Positions 8,480 to 16,493 of a DNA stretch of 64,000 bases are shown here, one piece after another. The stretch comes from JAUWKC01 sp035527845. Its GTDB lineage: Bacteria; Planctomycetota; Phycisphaerae; Sedimentisphaerales; Anaerobacaceae. The notes below the pieces were generated by a model that saw only the letters and a list, made by a program, of their open reading frames with translations, had not been told where the DNA came from and did not search any database. Position 1 is the first letter of the stretch. Every line of letters begins with the position of its first letter. A program made the translations under genes and the position numbers. Where the stretch lies: the NCBI GenBank assembly GCA_035527845.1, contig DATKZT010000018.1:21741-85740 (forward strand), written 5' to 3'.

Positions 8480-9597
8480 AGTCGGCTGACAACATACGCG
8501 AATTGATTAAGGCTCTATGTGTGCGACCGGATGCCGACGTGGACAGAAAGATTCACGCAGGTATTTCACAGGCACTGGAAGAATGGGAACAGACAACACC
8601 CACTCCAACCGTGCACAATATTGGGAGAAGGATGATGAACAGCAAGATTACAAAACTCGCCGCCGCGGCAGTGATAATCATTGCGGTGCTTATTGGAATA
8701 GATCAGTTCGGCGGGCCGATTGGTCTTGCGAGTGTTGCATTGGCGGATGTGGCTGAAAAGATTGAACAAGTAAAAAACTGTGTCTTTAGAAAGACCACAA
8801 CAGTGTCCTCTGAAGATAACGGCAGTAATGCATTTGATTCGTTGGTATATTATACGGAAGCCGCCGTAAGGGAGGATATTTATGACAATAATAAGATAAC
8901 TAAGCAGGTGTACGTGAAATTTTCGGAAGGAATTGTTGTCGGGATAGACCATAAACTAAAACTGTTCAAGAAAGTAGACCTGACAGATGAGGATATTGAA
9001 AAACTGTCTCCCGTAAGCCCGAAGAATATTGTGAATCTGATTCTGTCCAAGGGAAAATACAAAAAACTGGGCCAAAAAAAGTTGGATGGAGTTCTCTCAG
9101 AAGGCTTTGAAATTGACGATAAAAGAGCAATGCTCAGTATGGACAAGGAAAGGATCGGAAATGTTGTTACGCGTCTTTGGGTTGATGTAAATACTAATTT
9201 GCCTGACCGTATTGAGGTTGATTGCGTTCTGATCAATAACTCAAAAGCTAATGTAGTCATGTGTGATCCTAAGTGGGATGTTGACCTTGAGCCCGATTTT
9301 TTTGAGCCGAACATACCTCTTGATTACGTAGAACCTGAACAGCGTGGTTTTATAGGCATTAATCTTGAGAATTGGCCGACGCTGAAGGTCAGTCCGGGCA
9401 TGCCAGCGGAAAAAGCGGGAATCAAAGATGGAGATATTGTCCTGAAGGTCAACGGGAATAGCATCTCCCATATCAAGTCTTCAGCCGATGCCCAGCATCT
9501 CTTGCTCGGAAAGGTTGGCGAAAAGGTGGTTCTTACTGTAAAGCGAGGCGAACAAATCCTTACCTTTGAGATTGAAAGGGCGCCTTTGCCAGAATAG
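8476..9597 (+). CDS. Membrane-anchored putative anti-sigma protein with exported PDZ domain (cassette 2)
   Basis: 373 residues. The cytoplasmic N-terminus (1-55) is similar to those of cassettes 3 and 4 but has no zinc-finger Cys/His set. The motif M-M-N-S-K-I-T-K-L-A-A-A leads into a membrane helix (about 58-76). The exported middle (85-285) is LolA-like and diverged. The C-terminus (about 288-373) is a PDZ domain: G-F-I-G-I-N-L, then S-P-G-M-P-A-E-K-A-G-I-K-D-G-D-I-V-L-K-V-N-G. PDZ domains bind C-terminal or unfolded peptides and occur in proteases of sigma-releasing cascades, but no protease domain is present here. The anti-sigma role is inferred from the 4-bp overlap with the sigma gene and the shared N-terminal architecture. 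Confidence 0.75.
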   Translation: MKSADNIRELIKALCVRPDADVDRKIHAGISQALEEWEQTTPTPTVHNIGRRMMNSKITKLAAAAVIIIAVLIGIDQFGGPIGLASVALADVAEKIEQVKNCVFRKTTTVSSEDNGSNAFDSLVYYTEAAVREDIYDNNKITKQVYVKFSEGIVVGIDHKLKLFKKVDLTDEDIEKLSPVSPKNIVNLILSKGKYKKLGQKKLDGVLSEGFEIDDKRAMLSMDKERIGNVVTRLWVDVNTNLPDRIEVDCVLINNSKANVVMCDPKWDVDLEPDFFEPNIPLDYVEPEQRGFIGINLENWPTLKVSPGMPAEKAGIKDGDIVLKVNGNSISHIKSSADAQHLLLGKVGEKVVLTVKRGEQILTFEIERAPLPE

Positions 9598-9672
9598 ACC
9601 GGCCGGTGACTATTTTTCACGGGGTCTGATAAAGCGAACAAATCAGCGTGAGGATAGACCTCCTCATGAGCA

Positions 9673-9702
9673 GGCCGGGCTCAGTTTGGCTCGGCCTTTT
9701 TT
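9673..9702 (+). terminator. Rho-independent terminator of cassette 2, conserved 3' element
   Basis: Stem GGCCGGGC / GCTCGGCC with an 8-nt loop, then six T. It closes the second copy of the conserved element (9629-9702), which shares GATAAAGCGAAC and GTGAGGATAGACCTCC with copy 3 almost base for base. Confidence 0.85.
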
Positions 9703-9801
9703 GTGCGCATTAGAGCATAGGAGCCCCCCCTGCCGCCCTACCGCAGAATGTGGCCTGACAACTTCCTTTTGCTTATACTAAAACGGTCGGCTCAGTTGTT
9801 G

Positions 9802-9820
9802 TATTAGTGAAGATCGATTG
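9802..9820 (+). promoter_or_regulatory. Conserved sigma-cassette promoter motif, copy 3
   Basis: TATTAG (9802-9807), GTGA (9807-9810) and ATCGAT (9813-9818), 40 nt upstream of the chosen sigma start. About 25 nt further upstream a string TTTTGCTTATACTAAAAC is shared with copy 4, and CCCCCCTGCCG (9725-9735) with copies 1 and 4. Confidence 0.5.
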
Positions 9821-9846
9821 TTCCAGGCTTGGGAATGGGCCCTTTA

Positions 9847-10392
9847 ATGCTCGAAGACAGGCTGCTTATATGGAAGTTTAATCGCGGCAACGCCGAAGCG
9901 GTGCGGCGTATCTACGAGAAGTACAAGAATGATTTGGTGACGTTGGCCGCGGCTCTATTACATAACGTTGGTGCTGCTGAAGATGCTGTACACGATGTTT
10001 TTGTCTCTTTTCTCGATTCCGCCGGTGATTTCAGGCTTACGGGCAACCTCAAAGGCTATTTGGCGACGTGCGTGGCCAATAACGCCCGCAACAGAATCAA
10101 GGTGGAGCAAAGACACCAAAATATTGGATTAGATGAAGCAGGGCCGATTGAGTCGGATTCAAATGGGCCGGATTGCGCGGCGATTTTCGGCGAAGAATTG
10201 CGTCGGTTGGAATGGGCCCTCCGCCAGCTTCCGTATGAGCAGCGAGAGGTCCTGCTGCTGCGTTTACACAGCGGCTTGAAATTCAAGGCAATTGCCGAAT
10301 CACAGGGCGTCTCAGTCAATACCGTTCAGGGCCGGTATCGGTACGGCCTGGATAAACTGCGGTCACTCTTGAATAGTGAGGTAAAAAAATGA
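9847..10392 (+). CDS. ECF-type RNA polymerase sigma factor (cassette 3)
   Basis: The frame is open from a TTG at 9829, with ATG codons at 9835 and 9847. I chose ATG 9847 because it gives M-L-E-D-R-L and exactly 181 residues, as in cassettes 2 and 4. Region 2 (I-Y-E-K-Y-K-N-D-L; A-A-E-D-A-V-H-D-V-F) and region 4 (L-P-Y-E-Q-R-E-V-L-L-L-R; S-V-N-T-V-Q-G-R-Y-R-Y-G-L) are intact, with no region 3. The stop overlaps the downstream payload start by 4 bp. It should recognise promoters similar to those of cassettes 2 and 4, because the region-4 recognition helices are near identical; this is an inference that a binding assay would have to test. Confidence 0.9.
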   Translation: MLEDRLLIWKFNRGNAEAVRRIYEKYKNDLVTLAAALLHNVGAAEDAVHDVFVSFLDSAGDFRLTGNLKGYLATCVANNARNRIKVEQRHQNIGLDEAGPIESDSNGPDCAAIFGEELRRLEWALRQLPYEQREVLLLRLHSGLKFKAIAESQGVSVNTVQGRYRYGLDKLRSLLNSEVKK

Positions 10393-12179
10393 GACCGGCA
10401 GATAATACGCATAAATTGTTCAAAAAGTTACGACTAAGAGCCAGTGCCCAGCTCGACGACAGAGTTCGCAGTGATATTGCCAGAGCACTGGAGAAATCAA
10501 GACAGACGAAACGGGCTCCTACGCGGCCGAATGTATGGAGAATAATGATGAGTAGTAAAATTAGAAAACTTACAGCTGCCGCAATCGTACTGGCTGCAAT
10601 TGGCATGTTCTTTATGTTTATGGAAAAAACAATGACCCGTGCTTATGCCATCGAGCAAACGATCGAAGCTTGCAACTCGATCCGGTGGCTGCACATTGAA
10701 GTGTCCGAGATGATTTACCCCGAAACCAGAACCACGGAGTTTTGGCTTGCATGTGACGAACAGGGAAATGTAACAAGGATGAGATTGCAATCGGATAATG
10801 TCGGTGAACCCGTCGGGTCGGGTCTTATCGCCGGAGATTCTGACAGTTCGGAGGTCTGGTTGGCTAGACACAACCTGCATCTTGTCGGTTACGGTGATCC
10901 TGGGGTTCTGCTCAATTACGATATATCTGAACTGGATCCTAAGTTTCTCTTTGAAAGGCTCTTCGAACAGGAAAGCCGACATGAGGCGATTGTCGATGTC
11001 AATGAGCCGATGGAAAAGACGGAGCCCGTTATTGTCACCGTCACGTATCCCCAGGGCACCAGGTCCGAAAAATGGAAGAAGGTGTTCTACATAGACCAGG
11101 CTACTAAGCTGGTGACCAGAATTGATAAATTTGAATGGAGGAGTCAGGGTTTTCAACACATCAAGACCCTCGAGTTCTGCGACTACAATCAACAGATCGA
11201 TCCAATGATGTTCACTTTGGATGGTGATGTGCCCGATGATGCAAGGGTGGTTGATATGACCGAGGTGGAAGCAGGACTGTCTCAAGGCGATATGACTGAT
11301 GAGGAAGTCGCCGAAAAAGTGACAACAGAATTCTTCAAGGCAGTTATCGCCAGGGATTTCTATAAGGCCGGACAGTTATATTTACGGGCACCCGATTTTC
11401 TGATCGAACAGGCATTTATGGGAGTCAATGTGCATAAAATCATTTCGGTTGGACCGGGACATCGTGATCCTGACCCGGATTCGAACGCGATACACTGCTC
11501 CTGCAAAGTCCTTGCCGAGATTGGCGGACAATACTATGAACTTAACGCCTGGATGGTTCGAGTCATACGAATAGACAAAGATACAAACCGTTGGCTTATC
11601 TGTGGAATTGCGACCGGCACAAGACCCGCTCCCGGTATCATGACCTTATCAGGGGATGGAGCTGATCTAAGTGCAGTGACATACGACCGCCTCAAGCCAG
11701 GCGAGTTTATGCTTAAGTGGCTCCTTCTTGAGCCGATTCGGATTGAAGGCAAGGGAGATACGGCCATCCCGTCAGAGAAAATCCAAAGAGATGAATTTGC
11801 TACAGATCAAATCGATGTTTCGAATTTTCAAGCAAAGGTGAATGTTTCCGGCGAAGAGCACGAATGGTGGGTGCTGGAAAACGAGTATGGCATTATCGAC
11901 CTTACGGGCGAGTTTGGGGAATGGTCTTTGATAACATATGCCTGGGCACAAATCGAAATGTCTGAAGAAAGACAAGTTGTCCTGGGCATTGGTTCCGACG
12001 ACGGGGTGAAGGTCTGGCTGAACGGTGAGCTTGTGCATGAGAATTGGGTCTGCCGCGGTGTATGTGTGGATAACGACCGCGTATCGGTCACGTTCAAGAA
12101 AGGCACGAATCAGCTTGTGCTTAAAGTTCAGAACCACGGTGGCCCCTGGGGATTCTGCTGCAGATTGCTGGATGAATAA
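10389..12179 (+). CDS. Membrane-anchored putative anti-sigma protein with LolA-like, NTF2-like and beta-sandwich domains (cassette 3)
   Basis: 596 residues. The cytoplasmic N-terminus is followed by R-P-N-V-W-R-I-M-M-S-S-K-I-R-K-L and a membrane helix (about 58-77). The exported region contains a LolA-like segment (about 85-285; Y-I-D-Q-A-T-K-L-V-T-R-I-D) and an NTF2-like segment (about 300-400; T-E-F-F-K-A-V-I-A-R-D-F-Y-K-A-G), the same order as in cassette 1. A C-terminal beta-sandwich (about 425-596) has the pattern G-S-D-D-G-V-K-V-W-L-N-G-E-L-V-H-E-N-W. That pattern recurs in planctomycete secreted proteins and resembles PA14/carbohydrate-binding folds. Family knowledge suggests surface sugar or glycan contact, which is not shown by sequence alone. 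Zinc-finger residues are absent from the N-terminus. Confidence 0.75.
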   Translation: MRPADNTHKLFKKLRLRASAQLDDRVRSDIARALEKSRQTKRAPTRPNVWRIMMSSKIRKLTAAAIVLAAIGMFFMFMEKTMTRAYAIEQTIEACNSIRWLHIEVSEMIYPETRTTEFWLACDEQGNVTRMRLQSDNVGEPVGSGLIAGDSDSSEVWLARHNLHLVGYGDPGVLLNYDISELDPKFLFERLFEQESRHEAIVDVNEPMEKTEPVIVTVTYPQGTRSEKWKKVFYIDQATKLVTRIDKFEWRSQGFQHIKTLEFCDYNQQIDPMMFTLDGDVPDDARVVDMTEVEAGLSQGDMTDEEVAEKVTTEFFKAVIARDFYKAGQLYLRAPDFLIEQAFMGVNVHKIISVGPGHRDPDPDSNAIHCSCKVLAEIGGQYYELNAWMVRVIRIDKDTNRWLICGIATGTRPAPGIMTLSGDGADLSAVTYDRLKPGEFMLKWLLLEPIRIEGKGDTAIPSEKIQRDEFATDQIDVSNFQAKVNVSGEEHEWWVLENEYGIIDLTGEFGEWSLITYAWAQIEMSEERQVVLGIGSDDGVKVWLNGELVHENWVCRGVCVDNDRVSVTFKKGTNQLVLKVQNHGGPWGFCCRLLDE

Positions 12180-12293
12180 ACTTTAATAGCAAGAGGCGGG
12201 AATTGTCTGTCAGTTCAAGCCGGTCCGCTCGGCTATTTTCGGCGGGGTCTGATAAAGCGAACTCGTTAGCGTGAGGATAGACCTCCTCAAGCA

Positions 12294-12321
12294 GGCCGGG
12301 CCGGTTTGGCTCGGCCTTTTT
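12294..12321 (+). terminator. Rho-independent terminator of cassette 3, conserved 3' element
   Basis: Stem GGCCGGGCC / GGCTCGGCC with a 5-nt loop and five T. It closes the third copy of the element (12249-12321). This copy differs from copy 2 mainly by a 3-nt deletion after CCTCCTCA and by the loop sequence. Confidence 0.85.
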
Positions 12322-12422
12322 CGTGCGCTTTTAGAGACATGATGAGGTTTTGTACCCCCCTGCCGGCAAATCTGGCGAAAAAATCTGTTTTTGCTTATAC
12401 TAAAACCGCCCTCGAAATCGTG

Positions 12423-12443
12423 ATAATAGTGACGAACGTTCGT
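12423..12443 (+). promoter_or_regulatory. Conserved sigma-cassette promoter motif, copy 4
   Basis: ATAATAG (12423-12429), GTGA (12429-12432) and the 12-bp perfect palindrome ACGAACGTTCGT (12432-12443), 41 nt before ATG 12470. The palindrome centre coincides with the WWCGWW position in the other copies, although its flanking bases differ. Confidence 0.5.
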
Positions 12444-12469
12444 TCCTGAGACTAATCGGCCGGTCACAG

Positions 12470-13015
12470 ATGGTGGAAGACGAAGTACTTAAGTGGAAGT
12501 TCAAGTGCGGCAGCCGCGACGCACTGCGGCGGATTTATGAGAAATACCAGGACTATCTGCTGACCTTGGCGATAGCTCTTTCAAATGATGTCGGGGCCGC
12601 CGAAGACATCCTGCATGATGTTTTCGTGTCGTTCGCCGAATCTGCGGGGACTTTCAGGCTGCGTGGCAGCCTCCGGAACTATCTGGCGACCTGCGTTATC
12701 AACCGCGCCCGCGACCGAATCCGCAAAGACCGCCGAAGACCGGCGGTCGCGCTGGATGAGGTAGACCTGCTCAAAGGCGATTCGAATACGCCCGACCAAC
12801 TGGTCATCTGCAGCGAGCAATCGCGCCAACTGGCACAGGCAATGGCTCAGCTTCCATACCAGCAGCGGGAGGTGATAGTCCTGCGTATAACAGGCGGCAT
12901 GAAATTCAGGGAGATTGCCAGGCTGCAAAATGTTTCGGCCAATACGGTTCAAGGCCGGTATCGGTACGGGCTGGATAAATTGCGGTCCGTCTTGAATGAT
13001 GAGGTGAAAAAATGA
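12470..13015 (+). CDS. ECF-type RNA polymerase sigma factor (cassette 4)
   Basis: 181 residues with the same frame, length and M-x-E-D start as cassettes 2 and 3. Region 2 has Y-E-K-Y-Q-D-Y-L-L-T-L-A and A-A-E-D-I-L-H-D-V-F. Region 4 has L-P-Y-Q-Q-R-E-V-I-V-L-R and S-A-N-T-V-Q-G-R-Y-R-Y-G-L-D-K-L-R-S. It overlaps the following gene by 4 bp. The linker between regions 2 and 4 is the most variable part among the cassettes. It is preceded by a motif copy with the longest palindrome of the four. Confidence 0.92.
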   Translation: MVEDEVLKWKFKCGSRDALRRIYEKYQDYLLTLAIALSNDVGAAEDILHDVFVSFAESAGTFRLRGSLRNYLATCVINRARDRIRKDRRRPAVALDEVDLLKGDSNTPDQLVICSEQSRQLAQAMAQLPYQQREVIVLRITGGMKFREIARLQNVSANTVQGRYRYGLDKLRSVLNDEVKK

Positions 13016-15834
13016 TCAAGAAAGAGAATGTAGAAGAAAAAATCAGGAAGCTCGATTTCAGGGCGGGCGCCGCGATGCATGACCGGATTCTCGGTGACGT
13101 GCTCAGCGCCCATGACAAATCAACGCCTGTCAAATCGGCCGTAATGCAGCCTAACGTATGGAGAATGATCATGAAAAGCAGAATAACAAAATTGGCCGCC
13201 GCAGCGGTGATAATTGTCGGTGTACTTATTGGTATCAAAATATATTCCGGCTGGGGCACCCAGCCAGGCGAGGACATGGCCCGGATTGATCAACCGCCCA
13301 GCCGGATTCCGACGGTGGTCAAGGAACACCGGACGCCGGCGATTGAAGTACCCCCACTCCAACCAACGGCACCGGAGGGCGATGTCGTGCCGTCCAGTAT
13401 CAAGACGATGCTGGCCGCCAATGACTTTGACGGTGTGGCAGCAGCAGTTGCCCAGGCAGATTTGAGAACGAAAGTGGCTACCGCGAACTTTCTGGCGAAC
13501 ATGGATGATGGTGCAAAGGCTCTCGAGGTTCTGGATAACCTCAGTGCCGCACATTCCGCCAGCGAGCCGGACAACCCGTTTGCAGCCGCCGCCGTGCAGC
13601 TCAGGAACCGAATCACCGCTAGGCAGAACGCGAGCAAGGCTGGACTCAAGACAACACAGGCCCAGCTTCCAATGAAAGAAAAACAGTGGTCCGTAACTAT
13701 TGTTACACCGGAGCTCGCATCTTCAGTGGCATACCCTCCCGACCACGAAGCTGAAACAGACGTTGCCCGGCGCAGACGCATCCTGTTCGGCACGGTTGTC
13801 GATGAAAGAGGCAGCACCGTGACGGATGCCCGCGTCTTTGCCTCTTTCGCCCTGCACGACAGAACAGATGCCAACGGCACCTTTGCTCTTCTTATCTCCC
13901 CTACCGATGGCTCCAACTCCCTCGGGCCTATGGACTTCCCGATGTATATCTGGGCCTACCGAGAAAATGATCCGTACCGTGTCGCGTGGACACTGATAAG
14001 GCATCCAGGCAAGGAAACCACCCAAAATCCAATAACCGAAGAAACTCACCAGGGAGTAAAGCTGGTTATCCAGGACGAGAATGACCTGGCTAAGTATATC
14101 CCAGGCGACCCGGGCGAGTTATTCGAAGAGCCCCAAGGCGGACCAATCGCAGAAGGCATAGTGCTGGCAATGGGACCGGCGGGCGTCATCATGGGCCAGG
14201 TGACGGATGCTTCCGGCAGGCCGGCGGCAAACGCCACCGTACGTATCGAAGAATTCACGCTCGGGTTGGGCATGAACACACTGACCGTAAACAATCTCAA
14301 CCACGAGTGGAAAGCCGATGTCTCCGCGGTGACGGATGCACACGGTTATTACCAGTTGAGCAATCTGCCTATATCCTGGATCAGTGTTCGTTTGACAGCG
14401 GTACTTGATGGCCACGGAACCGGTCAGGCCGAATACGAGGGTACCGGCCTGACAATGGTCAGGGGATGTGATGTGCAGCTTACTGAAGGACAGTCTCAGG
14501 AAACCTCAGAAAGTCAAGACGACGACGTGGATGCGCCCTACCGCGGGGAGCTGACAAGTGAAGTTCTTGGTGATTTACCGTTTTCGCTGCCGCAAGGGCC
14601 GGTTGAGGCGCGAATCGAACCCGTCCAGGCGAGGGGCGAGGTCTCCGTGACCCAGCTTCCATCGGAGGAAAATAACTATGAACTGGTTGTAGAATTTGAT
14701 GACGGCTCAGAGGGTGGTTCGGACTGGTATGAGATTACGCTTTATGTTGGTTCGCCCGGCGGCCGGCCGGTTGCAGAATTCACCATCCACATTAAGGCGT
14801 ATATTGACGGGGTCAGCAACCTCGTTTTCAAAGATAACACCGTCTATTGGCATCACCTCGAAGCCGCCGCCCCTGGCCGGCACGAGGGCCGTGATCTTCC
14901 CACGTATATCAACGATATCGAATGGTTTCCCGAGTGGTCCCGGCCCGCTGAGGCCGAAAATGCAAGTGTGGAAGCTCTCGGTGGTGCTGTTGGCGGCTAT
15001 GCCCTATCCTCATCCACCGATGATTCGTCAGATGACCGCGACGATGAACAGGATGGATCAAGTGTTAGCGAGGAGCGAAAGAAGATACTTTCCGGCAGCC
15101 TGATAGACGAGCGGGGTAATGCTGTGGCTGGTGCTCGCGTCTTTGGCTCGTTCGCGCAGCACGGCACAACAGATGCAAACGGGAGCTTCGCCCTTGCTAT
15201 CTCCCCCGAAGACGGTTCCAATTCATTGGGGTCCGGGGACTTTCCAATGTATGTCTGGGCCTACGAAGAGAACCAACCTCATCGCGTGGCCTGGACCGTA
15301 ATCAGACATCCCGATTCAGACAGGGAGATTATAGAACTCGAGAGCGAGCGTGGTGGGACACAACTGATTGAAGAAACCCACCAGGGCGTAAAGTTGGTTA
15401 TCGAGGACGAGAACGACCTGGCTCAGTATATCCCCGGCGATCCGGGCCGATTGGAAGACCCCGACGGCAGCCCGACCGTTCATGACATCGTTCTTGTAAT
15501 GGGACCTGCGGGCGTCATCTCCGGCCGGGTAACCGACGCAAACGGCTCGGCCGTGGCCGGCGCGAAGGTCTCGATTGACCAGTTGCAAATGCAGTTGGGC
15601 AAGAATACCCTGACTATCAGCGAACTGGACCATGATTGGAAAGCCGAGGCCTTTGCCGTAACAGATGCTCAAGGCTATTACCAGTTGAACAACCTGCCGG
15701 TATCCTGGACCAATATCAAACTCAAAGTAGAGGCGGATGGCTGTGCGACGGCGCGACAAGATTTCCAAAATGCCGGAGGTAATAAGCTGGACGGATGCAA
15801 CATGCAGCTCGTCGAGCACGACACAGAGGATTAA
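13012..15834 (+). CDS. Membrane-anchored putative anti-sigma protein with duplicated carboxypeptidase-regulatory-like modules (cassette 4)
   Basis: 940 residues. Cytoplasmic residues 1-50 resemble cassettes 2 and 3, then P-N-V-W-R-M-I-M-K-S-R-I-T-K-L and a membrane helix (about 60-76). The exported region holds an Ala-rich helical segment (115-200). A module of about 240 residues follows (about 253-493) with two carboxypeptidase-regulatory-like beta-sandwiches: V-D-E-R-G-S-T-V-T-D-A-R-V and V-T-D-A-S-G-R-P-A-A-N-A-T-V. A unique spacer (495-685) separates this from a second copy of the module (about 688-940). The copies share long stretches such as E-E-T-H-Q-G-V-K-L-V-I. Such beta-sandwich modules occur in TonB-linked and surface proteins. 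There is no zinc-finger motif. The coupling to the sigma gene is the basis for calling it anti-sigma. Confidence 0.75.
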   Translation: MIKKENVEEKIRKLDFRAGAAMHDRILGDVLSAHDKSTPVKSAVMQPNVWRMIMKSRITKLAAAAVIIVGVLIGIKIYSGWGTQPGEDMARIDQPPSRIPTVVKEHRTPAIEVPPLQPTAPEGDVVPSSIKTMLAANDFDGVAAAVAQADLRTKVATANFLANMDDGAKALEVLDNLSAAHSASEPDNPFAAAAVQLRNRITARQNASKAGLKTTQAQLPMKEKQWSVTIVTPELASSVAYPPDHEAETDVARRRRILFGTVVDERGSTVTDARVFASFALHDRTDANGTFALLISPTDGSNSLGPMDFPMYIWAYRENDPYRVAWTLIRHPGKETTQNPITEETHQGVKLVIQDENDLAKYIPGDPGELFEEPQGGPIAEGIVLAMGPAGVIMGQVTDASGRPAANATVRIEEFTLGLGMNTLTVNNLNHEWKADVSAVTDAHGYYQLSNLPISWISVRLTAVLDGHGTGQAEYEGTGLTMVRGCDVQLTEGQSQETSESQDDDVDAPYRGELTSEVLGDLPFSLPQGPVEARIEPVQARGEVSVTQLPSEENNYELVVEFDDGSEGGSDWYEITLYVGSPGGRPVAEFTIHIKAYIDGVSNLVFKDNTVYWHHLEAAAPGRHEGRDLPTYINDIEWFPEWSRPAEAENASVEALGGAVGGYALSSSTDDSSDDRDDEQDGSSVSEERKKILSGSLIDERGNAVAGARVFGSFAQHGTTDANGSFALAISPEDGSNSLGSGDFPMYVWAYEENQPHRVAWTVIRHPDSDREIIELESERGGTQLIEETHQGVKLVIEDENDLAQYIPGDPGRLEDPDGSPTVHDIVLVMGPAGVISGRVTDANGSAVAGAKVSIDQLQMQLGKNTLTISELDHDWKAEAFAVTDAQGYYQLNNLPVSWTNIKLKVEADGCATARQDFQNAGGNKLDGCNMQLVEHDTED
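13770..15834 (+). repeat. Intragenic duplication of a two-sandwich module
   Basis: About 13770-14490 and about 15073-15834 encode homologous modules in the same order. Shared protein landmarks are D-F-P-M-Y-[IV]-W-A-Y, Y-I-P-G-D-P-G and D-A-x-G-Y-Y-Q-L. A unique 580-bp stretch lies between them. Confidence 0.8.
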
Positions 15835-15951
15835 AAGGACGAGGACCGGGAGGATGGATTGAAGGTCTATGGAGCTAATGGGATTTACGGAGGATATCGC
15901 CGGGCGAGCGAATAAGCGATTTGGTTGGTAATCAGTGTTGTGACACGGAAA

Positions 15952-15980
15952 GGTCGGGCCAGTTTGGTCCGGCCTTTTTT
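15952..15980 (+). terminator. Terminator of cassette 4, diverged copy of the 3' element
   Basis: Stem GGTCGGGCC / GGTCCGGCC with two wobble pairs, a 5-nt loop and six T. The upstream small hairpin found in copies 1-3 is replaced by a different short stem, GTGT-TGTG-ACAC. The convergent response-regulator gene ends 11 bp away, so it may serve both strands. Confidence 0.8.
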
Positions 15981-15990
15981 ATTCGGTCGT

Positions 15991-16467
15991 TCATTTTGTG
16001 GCCTGCGCCTGCTTTTCCATCTCGCTAAGGTAGGCAAGGGTACGTTCGAGCTTGTCCGTCAAGTGCTTCAGTTTCAGCATGGTCTTGACGCGGGTCAGAA
16101 GTTCGAGCTTGTTGATGGGCTTACTGAGGAAATCATCCGTGCCGACATCGATGGCCCGCTCAATGTCACCATATTCATTGAGGGCAGTGACCATTATGAT
16201 GGGAATGTCGCTCGTTTTGGGATCGTTCTTGAGTCTCTTGCAGACTTCGAAACCGCTCATTTTGGGCATCATCACATCGAGTAGAATCAGGTCCGGCGCA
16301 CTTTTCGCGACAATCTCCATCGCCTCCACGCCGTCGTAGGCTGGCACGCTCTCGCAATCCACGTCCTCAAGATACGCCTGCAGCAGCTCAAGGTTCTGCT
16401 GGTTATCGTCAACAACCAGCACTACCGGCGTTCTTTCCTGCTCTTGATCGGCTGTCATTTTCTTCAT
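15991..16467 (-). CDS. Single-domain response regulator (CheY-like receiver)
   Basis: 158 residues, a lone receiver domain with no output domain. Acidic pocket residues are Asp20-Asp21, the phospho-acceptor is Asp64 (L-L-D-V-M-M-P), Thr94 is the switch and Lys116 lies in S-K-P. A short helical tail rich in Lys/Glu (about 125-158) could form a coiled coil. It is likely the last gene of the minus-strand unit descending from 23304. A GGAG sequence (AAGGAGTCGG) lies upstream of ATG 16467, and a second in-frame ATG is at 16458. The soluble histidine kinase at 23378 starts divergently at the far end of that unit and is a candidate partner, but proximity is weak evidence. Confidence 0.92.
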   Translation of the reverse strand: MKKMTADQEQERTPVVLVVDDNQQNLELLQAYLEDVDCESVPAYDGVEAMEIVAKSAPDLILLDVMMPKMSGFEVCKRLKNDPKTSDIPIIMVTALNEYGDIERAIDVGTDDFLSKPINKLELLTRVKTMLKLKHLTDKLERTLAYLSEMEKQAQATK

Positions 16468-16493
16468 TTGAACCGACTCCTTCTGGGCCGAGG

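Noticed and set aside
5702..12365. CCCCCCTGCCG string as a regulatory element
   Set aside because: It recurs about 100-110 nt before three sigma genes, but similar strings also occur inside coding regions (for example near 6173, 6441 and 49973), so it may only reflect base preference.
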